Of a DNA stretch of 42,787 nucleotides, positions 16,921 to 25,440 are shown piece by piece. The stretch's first letter is position 1, and each line of letters begins with the position of its first letter. Source of the DNA: Natronospirales bacterium (GTDB taxonomy: Bacteria > Pseudomonadota > Gammaproteobacteria > Natronospirales > JAIVGZ01); assembly GCA_020201335.1 (NCBI GenBank), contig JAIVGZ010000036.1:5995-48781 (forward strand), read 5' to 3'. Below the pieces are notes generated by a model. The model was not told where the DNA came from. It searched no databases and saw only the letters and a list, made by a program, of their open reading frames with translations. The position numbers and the translations under genes are program-made.

Positions 16921-19502
16921 TAATCTGGAATCGGTGTGGCCTCAATTAAACTCCCAAAAAATATCGCGTTCATGAACACGCGATTCGTTCCATACCAATA
17001 GCCGCGGAAGTTGAGGTTGTCGGCGCTCAGCACAACAGCGCCCGCACCGCTCCGCATCGCGACAACCGCTGCAGTACCCGCCAGCGTGCGAAGGTTCTCC
17101 GGTGATACATACCCGGACAAGAGCGGCTCTGCGGTGTAGCGCACCGGTGTCACATACGGGTTCGACGGCAACTTCATGTAAGTCGAAGAATCGCGGAACA
17201 CCGGCAGCGAGCGGCGCGGAATTCCCCAACCCAGCGGGTGGGTGGTGTCGAGGTCAGTCTCAAAGATTGCACCGCGCAGCAGCTGCAGCACCGCAACGCC
17301 ACGCGCATCCGCGTAATCCCGTCGCTCCGGTTGTTCGATATCCGCCGGCCCGGCTTGAAACTCGACCGATGCGAGTTCCTGATTAACCGCCCAGCGAGCA
17401 CCGCCTTTCGTTGCGACAAGGATGCCTCCGGCTCGTACCCAATCCCGTATTTTCGTCGCCGCTACGGGCGGCATCGCGTCATAGTTGCCGTTCGGCAGCA
17501 CGAGGTGCGTGTACCGGCCGAGGTCCATGCGCTGCAGCGTCGTGATTTCGAGCAGCGTGACCGGCATCTCGAAGCGGTTGTCGAGCAGGTGCCAGGTCTC
17601 CCCGGCTTCGCCTATGTTGACGCCGGGTCCAACGACCAGAGCCACGCGCGGCAATTCCAGTGGCTTGAGGCTCGGACTGCCGACATCGATGCCGTCAACC
17701 GACAAACCGGTACGTATTGCGTGCACGATGATGTCATCGCGTTCCGTGGCAACTGCCAGTAACTCGCGTAGCCGGGCGGGCGTGACCTCGTCCTGGATCC
17801 CGGTCGGGATGACAATCGTGCCACGCGCCATCGCGCGCGGACCGTCGGCCGTTTCCAAAGTCAGCGCTTCGGTGCTGGCTCGTGCGCGCACGCCTTCAGC
17901 CAACAACCTGTGTAGCGCGCGCGGTGCAAAGTACCCGCTCCACTCAAATGCGTAAGCAACCGCCTGCTCCGGGACTGGTGCCGAGGCGGCGCGCTGCGGC
18001 GCTGTGGCCAGTCGGTCGCCGAGCAGGCGGTCGCCGAACTGCCGACGCAACTCAGCATGCGGCAACCCGAACGCAAGGGGCAGCGTCCAGCTCGACACAT
18101 CGTAAAAGGTGTTCTCGACGAACTCAGTGCGGCGCTCAAAAATGCCGCGCGCGAGCAGGTACTGTGGCTGCCCGGTGGGTACGACCCACGCGGCGCCCGG
18201 CGCGTATTCGTGGCCGTCGATGGTTACGCCCCGGGCGAGCGGGTGCACTTCCACGCCGTGTGCAAGCAACACTTCTACAAGCTGGCGCCCACGCGCCGGA
18301 TCGCCGTCGTCGCCGAACACCCACCCGCGCGTCGCATCGCGTCGACCTGCGGCGTACGCGGTTTCGTAGAACTCTCGCTGCCAGCGCAGCAATTCAACCC
18401 GCTTGTCGAGCACGGCGCGCAGCGACGAGAACGAGGTGAGCACCTGGTTGCGGATCGTGAGCGGGAAGCTAAGCTCTCCGTGCGGGGTTTCCTGCAGGTG
18501 GCCGCGCGAACTCGCCTGCTCGAACAGGATGCCGATCGAACCCTGCAGGTCAGGATAGGTCGAGCCCTTACCGAGGTAGAAGTCGTCGAAGCCCTCTCGC
18601 GTGTAGTACGGAACGCCGACCTCGTCGAGTGCGTCAGCGTGGTAGCGGGCGATCTCGAGGTGCAGGTCGAAAGTCCTCTGCGGTAACAACGGGTTTTGGC
18701 GCGTCTGGACGCCGGGCTGGAAGAAGTAGGTCGCGCTGCTACCCATTTCATGGTGGTCGGTCAGCAGGTTGGGGCGCCACCGCTGGAATTCGGTGATACG
18801 GGCGCGTGACTCCGGGTGCACCAGCAACAGCCAGTCGCGATTCAGGTCGAACCCGTAGTGGTTGGTGCGACCCGACGGCCAGCCTTCGTTGTGCTCACGG
18901 CTCTGCGGATCGCCCGACGGCGTATGGCCGCGGTGCATGTTCGCCCAGGTGGAGAAGCGCTGCAGGCCGTCTGGGTTGAAGCTCGGGTCGAACAGGATCA
19001 CGGTCCGGTCCAGCAACTGGCGAGTCCACTCGTCCTGCGCGGCGGCAAGGTGATAAGCGACGACCGGCGCGGCATTCGAGCCGGAAGGTTCGTTGCCGTG
19101 CACGCTGTAACCAAGCCACGCGACGGCGGGCATGTCGGTCACATCCGGGCCCGCGCGGCGCGGGTCACTCAGCGCGAGGTGCCGGTTGCGGATCTCTTCG
19201 AGGCGCGCGAGGTTCGCAGGCGAGCTGATCGCCAGCAGCAACAACGGCCGCCCCTCGTGCGTGCGGCCGGTTTCATGCCATTGCACCCGGTCCGAGTGCT
19301 CCGCGAGCGTGCGCATGTAATGCACGAGCCGGTCGTGGGTGATGTGCCACTCACCCACTTCGTGGCCGATGACGGCGGCCGGCTCTGGTATCGACGCGTC
19401 GTACGAAACGCCTTCCGGCAGATAGTATTCGAGTGGCGCTGAAGTGACCGGCGCGGCGAACGTGAACGCCAGCGCGGCAGCTGCAATGCGAAGTACGGAC
19501 AT
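16920..19502 (-). CDS. Secreted M14-family zinc carboxypeptidase-like protein
   Basis: An 860-residue exported protein with signal peptide (AAALAFTFAAPVTSA). The M14 zinc site is SVHGNE (His135, Glu138) plus the DHHEMG histidine near 250; NRDW at 221-224 and the Glu in SIGILFEQASSRG (Glu329) fit substrate binding and catalysis. The C-terminal third (YTHLVLPNGNYDAMPP, then RAGGILVATKGGA) looks like a class-I amidotransferase-like fold without an obvious catalytic Cys. Likely a periplasmic or secreted peptidase used for nutrition. It is monocistronic, with a REP at its end. Confidence 0.85.
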   Translation of the reverse strand: MSVLRIAAAALAFTFAAPVTSAPLEYYLPEGVSYDASIPEPAAVIGHEVGEWHITHDRLVHYMRTLAEHSDRVQWHETGRTHEGRPLLLLAISSPANLARLEEIRNRHLALSDPRRAGPDVTDMPAVAWLGYSVHGNEPSGSNAAPVVAYHLAAAQDEWTRQLLDRTVILFDPSFNPDGLQRFSTWANMHRGHTPSGDPQSREHNEGWPSGRTNHYGFDLNRDWLLLVHPESRARITEFQRWRPNLLTDHHEMGSSATYFFQPGVQTRQNPLLPQRTFDLHLEIARYHADALDEVGVPYYTREGFDDFYLGKGSTYPDLQGSIGILFEQASSRGHLQETPHGELSFPLTIRNQVLTSFSSLRAVLDKRVELLRWQREFYETAYAAGRRDATRGWVFGDDGDPARGRQLVEVLLAHGVEVHPLARGVTIDGHEYAPGAAWVVPTGQPQYLLARGIFERRTEFVENTFYDVSSWTLPLAFGLPHAELRRQFGDRLLGDRLATAPQRAASAPVPEQAVAYAFEWSGYFAPRALHRLLAEGVRARASTEALTLETADGPRAMARGTIVIPTGIQDEVTPARLRELLAVATERDDIIVHAIRTGLSVDGIDVGSPSLKPLELPRVALVVGPGVNIGEAGETWHLLDNRFEMPVTLLEITTLQRMDLGRYTHLVLPNGNYDAMPPVAATKIRDWVRAGGILVATKGGARWAVNQELASVEFQAGPADIEQPERRDYADARGVAVLQLLRGAIFETDLDTTHPLGWGIPRRSLPVFRDSSTYMKLPSNPYVTPVRYTAEPLLSGYVSPENLRTLAGTAAVVAMRSGAGAVVLSADNLNFRGYWYGTNRVFMNAIFFGSLIEATPIPD

Positions 19503-19588
19503 CGAAAGACCCCATTGGTTTAAAAGGCTGAGTATATCGCGTCAGTACCGACATTCCGGTATCATTCACGCGCGAAATCACCGCGTAC

Positions 19589-19661
19589 GGGCCGTTAGCT
19601 CAGTTGGTAGAGCAGCTGGCTTTTAACCAGTTGGTCGTAGGTTCGAATCCTACACGGCCCA
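19589..19661 (+). tRNA. tRNA-Lys (anticodon UUU)
   Basis: Cloverleaf with acceptor GGGCCGT pairing with ACGGCCC, D-arm AGCTCAGTTGGTAGAGC, anticodon loop CTTTTAA with anticodon TTT, and T-arm GGTTCGAATCC. The CCA end is not encoded (CAT follows the discriminator A), unlike the other three tRNAs in the window. A tRNA-Lys downstream of the tol-pal-queE region is common in gammaproteobacteria. Confidence 0.97.
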
Positions 19662-20020
19662 CATCTTCATGTCGGCGACGCCTGCCGGCGGCGCGCAAGT
19701 CCTAGGCCAAATGAATCGCGAATCACAGATTCGCTCCCACAATCACAGATTCGCTCCCACAGGCCAGAGGGCCGCTCCTACATTGCGAGCCGCGTCCCGG
19801 CGCAAGCGCGAAGCGACTTATCGACCGGTGCGGCGGGCGAGGTGCCACTTGAGACCTCTGCCATCGCGGTGCGGAGCACCGCTCCTACATTCCAAGCCGC
19901 GTCCCGGCGCAAGCGCGAAGCGACTTATGGGTTTCAGCCGGCTCTGTAAAAGCCGGTGAACCCATAGGAGCGAGCGGTGCGGCGGGCGCGGCGAGCAAGT
20001 CCTAGGCCAAAGGAATCGCG
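19662..20020. repeat. Mosaic of REP-like units and composite flanks
   Basis: No gene is seen here. Elements in order: GCGACGCCTGCCGGCG at 19677-19692 (a near inverted copy lies at 38146-38165); CAAGTCCTAGG flank near 19697-19707; full GAATCGCGAATCACAGATTC palindrome at 19713-19740; one truncated 20-nt unit at 19741-19760; a truncated unit of another stem type (AGGCCAGAGGGCCGCTCCTA) at 19761-19781; GGCGCAAGCGCGAAGCGACT at 19799-19818 and again near 19910-19929; a complete unit of the CGGTGCGGAGCACCG type at 19863-19890; a hairpin from GGGTTTCAGCCGGCT and AGCCGGTGAACCC near 19928-19963; and a second CAAGTCCTAGG flank near 19996-20007. Confidence 0.8.
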
Positions 20021-20140
20021 AATCACAGATTCGCTCCCACAATCACAGATTCGCTCCCACAATCACAGATTCGCTCCCACAATCACAGATTCGCTCCCAC
20101 AATCACAGATTCGCTCCCACAATCACAGATTCGCTCCCAC
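20021..20140. repeat. Six tandem 20-bp units (REP-derived)
   Basis: The unit AATCACAGATTCGCTCCCAC is repeated six times without spacers or mismatches. The first unit is preceded by GAATCGCG, completing the palindrome; the other five are truncated palindromes lacking that arm. The last unit runs into queC, whose stop codon lies inside it. Absence of spacers rules out CRISPR. Confidence 0.97.
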
Positions 20141-20809
20141 ATAGCGGGTGGGATCGGCGATACCTGCCGCGGCGAATCCCTGCTTGCGAAAGCGGCAAGC
20201 GTCGCAGTGCCCGCATGCCCGCCCTTCCCCATCCGCGCGATAGCAGGAAGTCGTGATTGAGTAATCGACGCCAAGGCGCATACCGGTTTCGATGATCTGC
20301 GCCTTCGTCATCGCGATTAGCGGCGCGTTGATGTGAAACGGGTGGCCTTCCACGCCTGCGCGCGTCGCGAGGTTGGCGAGCGCTTCGAACGCCGCGATGA
20401 ATGCCGGCCGGCAATCCGGGTAGCCCGAGTAATCCACCGCGTTCACGCCGATGAATAGCTCGCGGGCTTTGAGCGTCTCCGCAAGCCCGAGCGCACATGA
20501 CAGAAACACCGTGTTGCGCGCCGGTACGTAGGTAACCGGGATTCCGTCGCCGCCGTCGTCCGGCACCGCGATTGCTGCATCGGTGAGTGCTGAACCACCG
20601 AACGCACCGATATCGATCCGCATCACCCGGTGCGAGGCCGCCCCAACGGTGGAAGCAACCCGCTTCGCAGCCACAAGCTCCGCGTCGTGGCGTTGCCCGT
20701 AATCGAAGCTCAGCGCGTGGCACGCATACCCCTGCTCGGTGGCGAGCGCGAGCACGGTGGCCGAATCCAGCCCGCCGGACAGCAGCACCACCGCTGGCGC
20801 GCCGCTCAT
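20123..20809 (-). CDS. queC: 7-cyano-7-deazaguanine synthase
   Basis: ATP-dependent conversion of 7-carboxy-7-deazaguanine to preQ0, for the queuosine tRNA modification. It has the PP-loop SGGLDS at residues 11-16 and a C-terminal zinc site with cysteines in [19 protein letters not shown]. The length is 228 residues from ATG 20809, which overlaps the queE stop as ATGA. The protein would normally end near DPTRY; here the last residues (VGANL) and the stop codon are read from the adjacent REP array. The core is intact, so activity is expected. Confidence 0.95.
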   Translation of the reverse strand: MSGAPAVVLLSGGLDSATVLALATEQGYACHALSFDYGQRHDAELVAAKRVASTVGAASHRVMRIDIGAFGGSALTDAAIAVPDDGGDGIPVTYVPARNTVFLSCALGLAETLKARELFIGVNAVDYSGYPDCRPAFIAAFEALANLATRAGVEGHPFHINAPLIAMTKAQIIETGMRLGVDYSITTSCYRADGEGRACGHCDACRFRKQGFAAAGIADPTRYVGANL

Positions 20810-21438
20810 CGGCCGGGCTCGTTGCCCCACAACACCTTGTGGAGCTGCAGTTGGAAGCGCACCGGCAGCCGGTCCGCCAGAATCCAAGCCGCCAGCTCCG
20901 CAGGCTCGAGCTCGCCCCAGGCCGGTGAGAACAGCACCTGACAGCGGTCGGCGAGCGCGCGACTGGTGACTGCGTCACGGGCCCACTCGTAGTCAGCGCG
21001 GCTGCAGACCACAAATTTCAGCTGGTCGCTTGGCTTCAGGTGCTCGATGTTTTCCCAACGGTTGCGTTCGTGCTCACCCGACGCAGGGGTCTTAAGGTCC
21101 ATCACGATGGTGACACGGGGGTCAACGGGTGCGATGTTGAGCGCGCCACTGGTTTCGAGCGATACCGCGTGTCCGGCGTCGCACAACGTGGAAAGCAGCG
21201 GCAGGCACGCGGGTTGTGCGAGCGGTTCGCCACCGGTGACGCAGACATGGTGTGTGCCGAGCGCGGCGATGTCCGCGACGACCTGGTCCTGCTCGACCTT
21301 GCGGCCGCCGTGGAATGCGTAAGCCGTATCGCAGTAGTTGCAGCGTAACGGGCATCCGGTCAGGCGGACGAACACCGTGGGCCAGCCGACCGCATCCGCC
21401 TCGCCCTGCAGCGAGTGGAAGATCTCGGTTATCCGCAA
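20806..21438 (-). CDS. queE: 7-carboxy-7-deazaguanine synthase
   Basis: Radical-SAM enzyme making the 7-deazaguanine core from 6-carboxytetrahydropterin. The iron-sulfur motif CPLRCNYC is at Cys29, Cys33 and Cys36, and [10 protein letters not shown] follows as expected. Length 210 residues. The start is TTG 21438 ([12 protein letters not shown] being the usual N-terminus); no ATG or GTG is available in frame, so expression may be weak. It lies 11 nt after the cpoB stop and is coupled to queC. Confidence 0.94.
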   Translation of the reverse strand: MRITEIFHSLQGEADAVGWPTVFVRLTGCPLRCNYCDTAYAFHGGRKVEQDQVVADIAALGTHHVCVTGGEPLAQPACLPLLSTLCDAGHAVSLETSGALNIAPVDPRVTIVMDLKTPASGEHERNRWENIEHLKPSDQLKFVVCSRADYEWARDAVTSRALADRCQVLFSPAWGELEPAELAAWILADRLPVRFQLQLHKVLWGNEPGR

Positions 21439-21449
21439 TGCGGTTGTAC

Positions 21450-22259
21450 TCAGCGGCCCTCCTGCCGCATGCGGTCCAACCGGTCCTGCGCGAGACGCGC
21501 CGCTGTCGTGCCGGGCGCGCGTTGCGCGACCGCCGCGAGCACTTCACGTGCCGCATCCCACTGCCGCAGCTCGTATTGCGTGTACCCGACCTTCAGCATC
21601 GCGTCCGGCGTCTTTGTCGACTGCGGGAAGCGCTCGATTACCTTGTTGAACTCGGCGAGGGCGGTCGGGAAGTCACGGCTGACATAGAACGCCTCACCGA
21701 GCCAGTACTGCGCGTTGTCGGCGAAGCGTCCCGCAGGGTACGCGTCGAGGTACCGCTGGAATGCTTCGATTGCGGCCGGGTAGCGCCCTTCGAGCAGCAG
21801 GCGGTATGCAGCATCGTACTGGCTGCGTTGCGCGGCCTCATCGCCGGGCGTGGCCGCTGCGATGCGTGGAGTCGCTGCTGCCGCTTCCGGAATCATCGGC
21901 AACTGCGTCGCAGCCGCGCCCCCTCCAGCCGGGCTTCCACCCGTCTCGAGCGTCTGGAGCCTGCGGTCGAGGTCGAGGTACAGGTCACGCTGCCGTCTGG
22001 CCAGCGACTCGCCATCGTGGCCGAGGCGCTCTACCTCACCGCGCAACTCACGCAGTTCGGCCTGCATCGTATCGACGCGCTGCAGCAGTTCGAGCATCTG
22101 CCCGCTCTCAACACGGTTGTCGAGCAGCTGAACCCGCCGCTCGAGGTCAGCAATGCGTTCCGCCTGCGTGGGCCCCGTGCTGGATGAACGGCCGGGCGCC
22201 CCGCTCGCACAACCGGCGAGCGCGGCGCCCAGCACCAACATCGGTATAACGCGAAGCAT
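21450..22259 (-). CDS. cpoB: Tol-Pal associated protein CpoB
   Basis: Coordinates outer-membrane constriction with septal peptidoglycan synthesis. The N-terminal coiled coil (ERIADLERRVQLLDNRVESG) should trimerise, a low-complexity Ala/Pro/Thr linker follows, and TPR repeats with QYDAAYRLLLEGRYPAAIEA form the C-terminus. The signal ends in LAGC, so it may be a lipoprotein, unlike the soluble E. coli protein. Start ATG 22259 overlaps the pal stop (TGATG); a GTG 3 nt upstream is equally possible. Length 269. Confidence 0.93.
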   Translation of the reverse strand: MLRVIPMLVLGAALAGCASGAPGRSSSTGPTQAERIADLERRVQLLDNRVESGQMLELLQRVDTMQAELRELRGEVERLGHDGESLARRQRDLYLDLDRRLQTLETGGSPAGGGAAATQLPMIPEAAAATPRIAAATPGDEAAQRSQYDAAYRLLLEGRYPAAIEAFQRYLDAYPAGRFADNAQYWLGEAFYVSRDFPTALAEFNKVIERFPQSTKTPDAMLKVGYTQYELRQWDAAREVLAAVAQRAPGTTAARLAQDRLDRMRQEGR

Positions 22260-22810
22260 CACCGCGCGTAGAGGATTTCGACGCGCCGGTTACGTGCCCA
22301 GGCGTCTTCGTTCTGACCACGAGCGGCCGGCTTCTCTTCGCCGTACGACACGGTCTCGACCTGACGGTCGGCGACGCCGTGGAACATCAACATGCGACGC
22401 ACCGCCTGTGCGCGGCGATTGCCGAGCGCGACGTTGTACTCGCGTGAACCGCGTTCGTCGGTGTGGCCTTCAAGCGTGACGCGCGCGTTCGGGTTGCGGC
22501 TCAGGTATTGCGCGTGCGCCTGCACGACGGCCATGAACTCCGGCTTCACTTCGCTACGGTCAAAATCAAAGTAGACGATGCGCTGAGCCAGAATGCTGGT
22601 CGGGTCGTTGAGCGGGTCGGCGCGCATCGCTTCCTGCTCGCGGATACGCTCGGCTTCGGCACGCTGGCGGTCTGCTTCTGCCTGCATGGCGGCTGCACGT
22701 TCTGCTTCGCGCCGTGCGGCTTCGTCTTCATCGACCGCCGGGCGCGTCTGGCAACCAGCCAGAACTGCCGCGGACAGCGCGACGATCAAAAAACTGCGGA
22801 TTGTGAACAT
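22259..22810 (-). CDS. pal: Peptidoglycan-associated lipoprotein Pal
   Basis: Outer-membrane lipoprotein that binds peptidoglycan and TolB. Lipobox LAGC with Cys20, then an unusual charged linker rich in Glu, Arg and Ala (about residues 28-62, probably helical), then an OmpA-like domain with VTLEGHTDERGSREYNVALG and NRRAQAVRRML. Length 183. I chose ATG 22810 because the longer frame overlaps tolB and lacks a signal peptide. Confidence 0.96.
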   Translation of the reverse strand: MFTIRSFLIVALSAAVLAGCQTRPAVDEDEAARREAERAAAMQAEADRQRAEAERIREQEAMRADPLNDPTSILAQRIVYFDFDRSEVKPEFMAVVQAHAQYLSRNPNARVTLEGHTDERGSREYNVALGNRRAQAVRRMLMFHGVADRQVETVSYGEEKPAARGQNEDAWARNRRVEILYAR

Positions 22811-22856
22811 CGGGGCGGTCTCCAGTAGTGGGTAGGAAATATGTGCTGATTCTAAC

Positions 22857-24161
22857 TCACCGCGTCGCGTCCGTGTATGGCGACCACGCCGGCTCGCGCA
22901 CATCCCCCTGCGCGAGGCCGAGGCGCTGGCGGACGCGTCCATCGACCGACACGGTCGCCAATACGCCCGTGCCACGGTCCTCGGTCGCGTAGATGACGAG
23001 CCTTCCATTGGGGGCGAAGCTCGGGGATTCGTCGAAACGGCCGTCCGAGAGCAGCCGGAACGCACCCGTCTCGAGGTCGTAGAGCCCGATTCGGAAGCGC
23101 CGGTCATTCCCGTTCACGACGGCAAGCAACCGTCCGTCCGGCGACAGCGCCGGACGCGCGTTGTAGTTACCCTCGAAAGTGACGCGCTGCGCACGGCTGT
23201 CGCCGTCCACAGCCGCGCGGTAGATTTGCGGCTGCCCACCACGGTCGGAGGTGAAGTAGATAAAGCGGCCATCGGCCGAGAACACCGGCTCGGTGTCAAT
23301 CGCTGAACCATTGGTCACGCGCGTATGGCGGCGCGTTTCCATATCGAGCACGTAGATGTTCACGCGCGCGCCCTCGTTCAGCGCCAGCGCGAGCCGGCGC
23401 CCGTCTGCGGACCACGCCGGCGCGCCGTTCACACCCTCTCCAAGCGCCGACACGCGCTCGCGCGTCCCCGTCGCCAGCTCCTGCACGAACACCTCAGGCC
23501 TGCGGTTCTCGAACGACACGTACGCGAGTCGCCGTCCGTCCGGCGACCACGCCGGCGACATCAACGGCTCGGGCGAACGCACGACCACCTGCTGGTTCTC
23601 GCCGTCGGCGTCGGCGACGAACAGTACGTAGCTCGACACCTCAGCGGTGCGCGTCGCGTTGATGAACGCGATGCGCGTCGCAAATGCACCGCGCTCACCG
23701 GTGAGCTGCTCGTAAATCATATCCGACGCGATGTGTGCGGCGCGGCGCAGGTTCGTCGCGCTGGTCGGGATCGAGTAGCCAAGCAGTTGCTGCCCGCGCA
23801 ACACGTCGAAGAGCTGGAATTGCAGCGCGTGATTGCCGGGGCTCGTCTGCCGCACTCGCCCGATTACGAGGTTGTCGACGCCGAACGCGCGCCAGGTCTG
23901 GAAGTTGACGCGCGCGGCCTCGGTGGGCCGGTCCACCATGTCCGCTTCGGGGAACAGGCGGAAGCGTCCGCTGCGCTGAAGGTTCGCGGCGATCACTGCG
24001 CTCGCGTCGATTGGCTGCGCACCCGCCCCGTCCCACGCAAACGGCACCACGGCCACCGGTAGCGCGCCGCTGACGCCCTGTGTGATTTCGATGCGCAAAA
24101 CCTGCGCGTGCAGCGGCGCCGCCAGCAAGACGAGCAGCGCGCCGGTCATCCATTTCTTCAT
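22857..24161 (-). CDS. tolB: Tol-Pal system periplasmic protein TolB
   Basis: Six-bladed beta-propeller that links TolA to Pal. Signal peptide MKKWMTGALLVLLAAPLHA; N-terminal alpha/beta domain up to about residue 160; propeller repeats such as SPAWSPDGRRLAYVSFE, PAWSADGRRLALAL and PVFSADGRFIYFTSD. Length 434, standard. ATG 24161 is the start consistent with the signal peptide. The stop lies 46 nt before pal. Confidence 0.96.
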   Translation of the reverse strand: MKKWMTGALLVLLAAPLHAQVLRIEITQGVSGALPVAVVPFAWDGAGAQPIDASAVIAANLQRSGRFRLFPEADMVDRPTEAARVNFQTWRAFGVDNLVIGRVRQTSPGNHALQFQLFDVLRGQQLLGYSIPTSATNLRRAAHIASDMIYEQLTGERGAFATRIAFINATRTAEVSSYVLFVADADGENQQVVVRSPEPLMSPAWSPDGRRLAYVSFENRRPEVFVQELATGTRERVSALGEGVNGAPAWSADGRRLALALNEGARVNIYVLDMETRRHTRVTNGSAIDTEPVFSADGRFIYFTSDRGGQPQIYRAAVDGDSRAQRVTFEGNYNARPALSPDGRLLAVVNGNDRRFRIGLYDLETGAFRLLSDGRFDESPSFAPNGRLVIYATEDRGTGVLATVSVDGRVRQRLGLAQGDVREPAWSPYTDATR

Positions 24162-24183
24162 GCGTATCACAGCTTTGAACCTC

Positions 24184-24990
24184 TCAGTTTCCGGGTCTGA
24201 ATGTGAATTCGATTTCGCGGCTGAACACCGACGGGTCCGGCGGGCGCGGCAGCGGCGACGCGCGCAGCACCGCATCTTCGACCGAGCGGTCCAGCGTCGG
24301 GCTGCCGCAACTCCGGGTGATGCGCACCTCGACAACTTCGCCACCCGGAATCTGCGAGACGCGTACCGTGCACTCGGCGCCGGCCGGCCAGTTGTCGGGC
24401 CGAATCCAGCTACGCTCGACTGACGCGCGGATTGCGCCCGCGTACTCGTTCAGCCACACCTGTCTCTGGGCGAGCTCGCGGCGCTCCCGCTCTTCGCGGG
24501 CCTGGCGCTCCGCCTCCGCGCGCCGCCGCGCTGCCTCCTCCTCGCGCTGGCGTGCTGCTTCGGCTTCCCGCCGGCGCTGCGCTTCCGCTGCCGCCTGTTC
24601 TGCAGCCTCCCGCTCGCGCGCGAGGCGCTCGATGCGCTGCTGTTCGACCCGCTGGCGTTCTGCTGCCTGTTGCGTCTCCTGTGCGCGCTGCCGCTGCAGC
24701 GCCTGCAGGCGCTGCTCTTCCTCGGCGCGTTGGGCGGCGGCCTGCTCAGCCGCGCGCCTGCCCTCTTCTATTTCCTGCAGCCGGCGGGCCTCGGCGTCCT
24801 GGATCCGCTGCAACTCCTGCTCGACCAGTTGCTCATCGACGACGGTCGCTTCGATCGCTTCCGGCGGGCCGCCGTCGTCAATGACCAGCACGCCCCGGTC
24901 GAGGTTGATGACGAGAAACACGACCAGCGCGCCGTGTAGGATCGCGGCGCCCAGCAAGTACGGCCAGAACTGGCGGATGAACGCGCCCAT
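24184..24990 (-). CDS. tolA: Tol-Pal system protein TolA
   Basis: Energised bridge from the inner to the outer membrane. One N-terminal helix (FWPYLLGAAILHGALVVFLV), then a long charged helix about residues 52-178 rich in Ala, Glu, Arg and Gln, then a globular TolA-III domain with two cysteines (ECTVRVSQIPGGEVV and RSCGSPTLD) likely forming a disulfide. At 268 residues the central helix is short compared with E. coli. Its start abuts the tolR stop. Confidence 0.94.
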   Translation of the reverse strand: MGAFIRQFWPYLLGAAILHGALVVFLVINLDRGVLVIDDGGPPEAIEATVVDEQLVEQELQRIQDAEARRLQEIEEGRRAAEQAAAQRAEEEQRLQALQRQRAQETQQAAERQRVEQQRIERLAREREAAEQAAAEAQRRREAEAARQREEEAARRRAEAERQAREERERRELAQRQVWLNEYAGAIRASVERSWIRPDNWPAGAECTVRVSQIPGGEVVEVRITRSCGSPTLDRSVEDAVLRASPLPRPPDPSVFSREIEFTFRPGN

Positions 24991-25437
24991 TCAGTTCCCG
25001 CGCCGCGGCGCCGGCTCTTCAGCCGGCTCGGTCATGAGCCCAACATTCGGTACGCCGGCGGCCTGCAACAGCACCAGGCCGGAGATGATGTGGCGGTACT
25101 CCGCTGCGCGGTCGCCGCGCACGACGACCGGCGTGCCGGGACGGTGACGCAATACCGCCCGCACGGTGGCGCCAATGACCGCGCGCTCCAGCGGCGCCTC
25201 GGGGTCCTCGGCGATGTTGAGGAACATCTCGCCGGCCGCGTTCACGGTCAGCACGACCGGCGTGCGGTCCGGGTCTGGCGGCAGCGGCTCGGCTTCGGCC
25301 TGCGGCAAGTCAATCGTGACGCCTTGAGTCAGCAGCGGCGCGGTAATCATGAAAATGATGAGCAGCACGAGCATGACGTCGATGTACGGAACGACGTTGA
25401 TGTCGCTCATCATCCGCCGCTTGCCGGCTCGCGCCAT
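24991..25437 (-). CDS. tolR: Tol-Pal system protein TolR
   Basis: ExbD/TolR family partner of the proton-driven TolQ-TolR motor, 148 residues. The single membrane helix carries the conserved Asp20 in PYIDVMLVLLIIFMIT; the periplasmic domain follows. The C-terminus is Glu/Pro/Arg rich. Located 3 nt after the tolQ stop and 0 nt before the tolA start. Confidence 0.97.
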   Translation of the reverse strand: MARAGKRRMMSDINVVPYIDVMLVLLIIFMITAPLLTQGVTIDLPQAEAEPLPPDPDRTPVVLTVNAAGEMFLNIAEDPEAPLERAVIGATVRAVLRHRPGTPVVVRGDRAAEYRHIISGLVLLQAAGVPNVGLMTEPAEEPAPRRGN

Positions 25438-25440
25438 CGC

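Noticed and set aside
20021-20140. CRISPR array
   Set aside because: The 20-bp units are directly adjacent without spacers and match REP palindromes; no cas genes.
24432-24884. Antisense open frames opposite the tolA coiled coil
   Set aside because: Low-complexity Arg/Pro/Ala translation of a repetitive G+C-rich helix gene.
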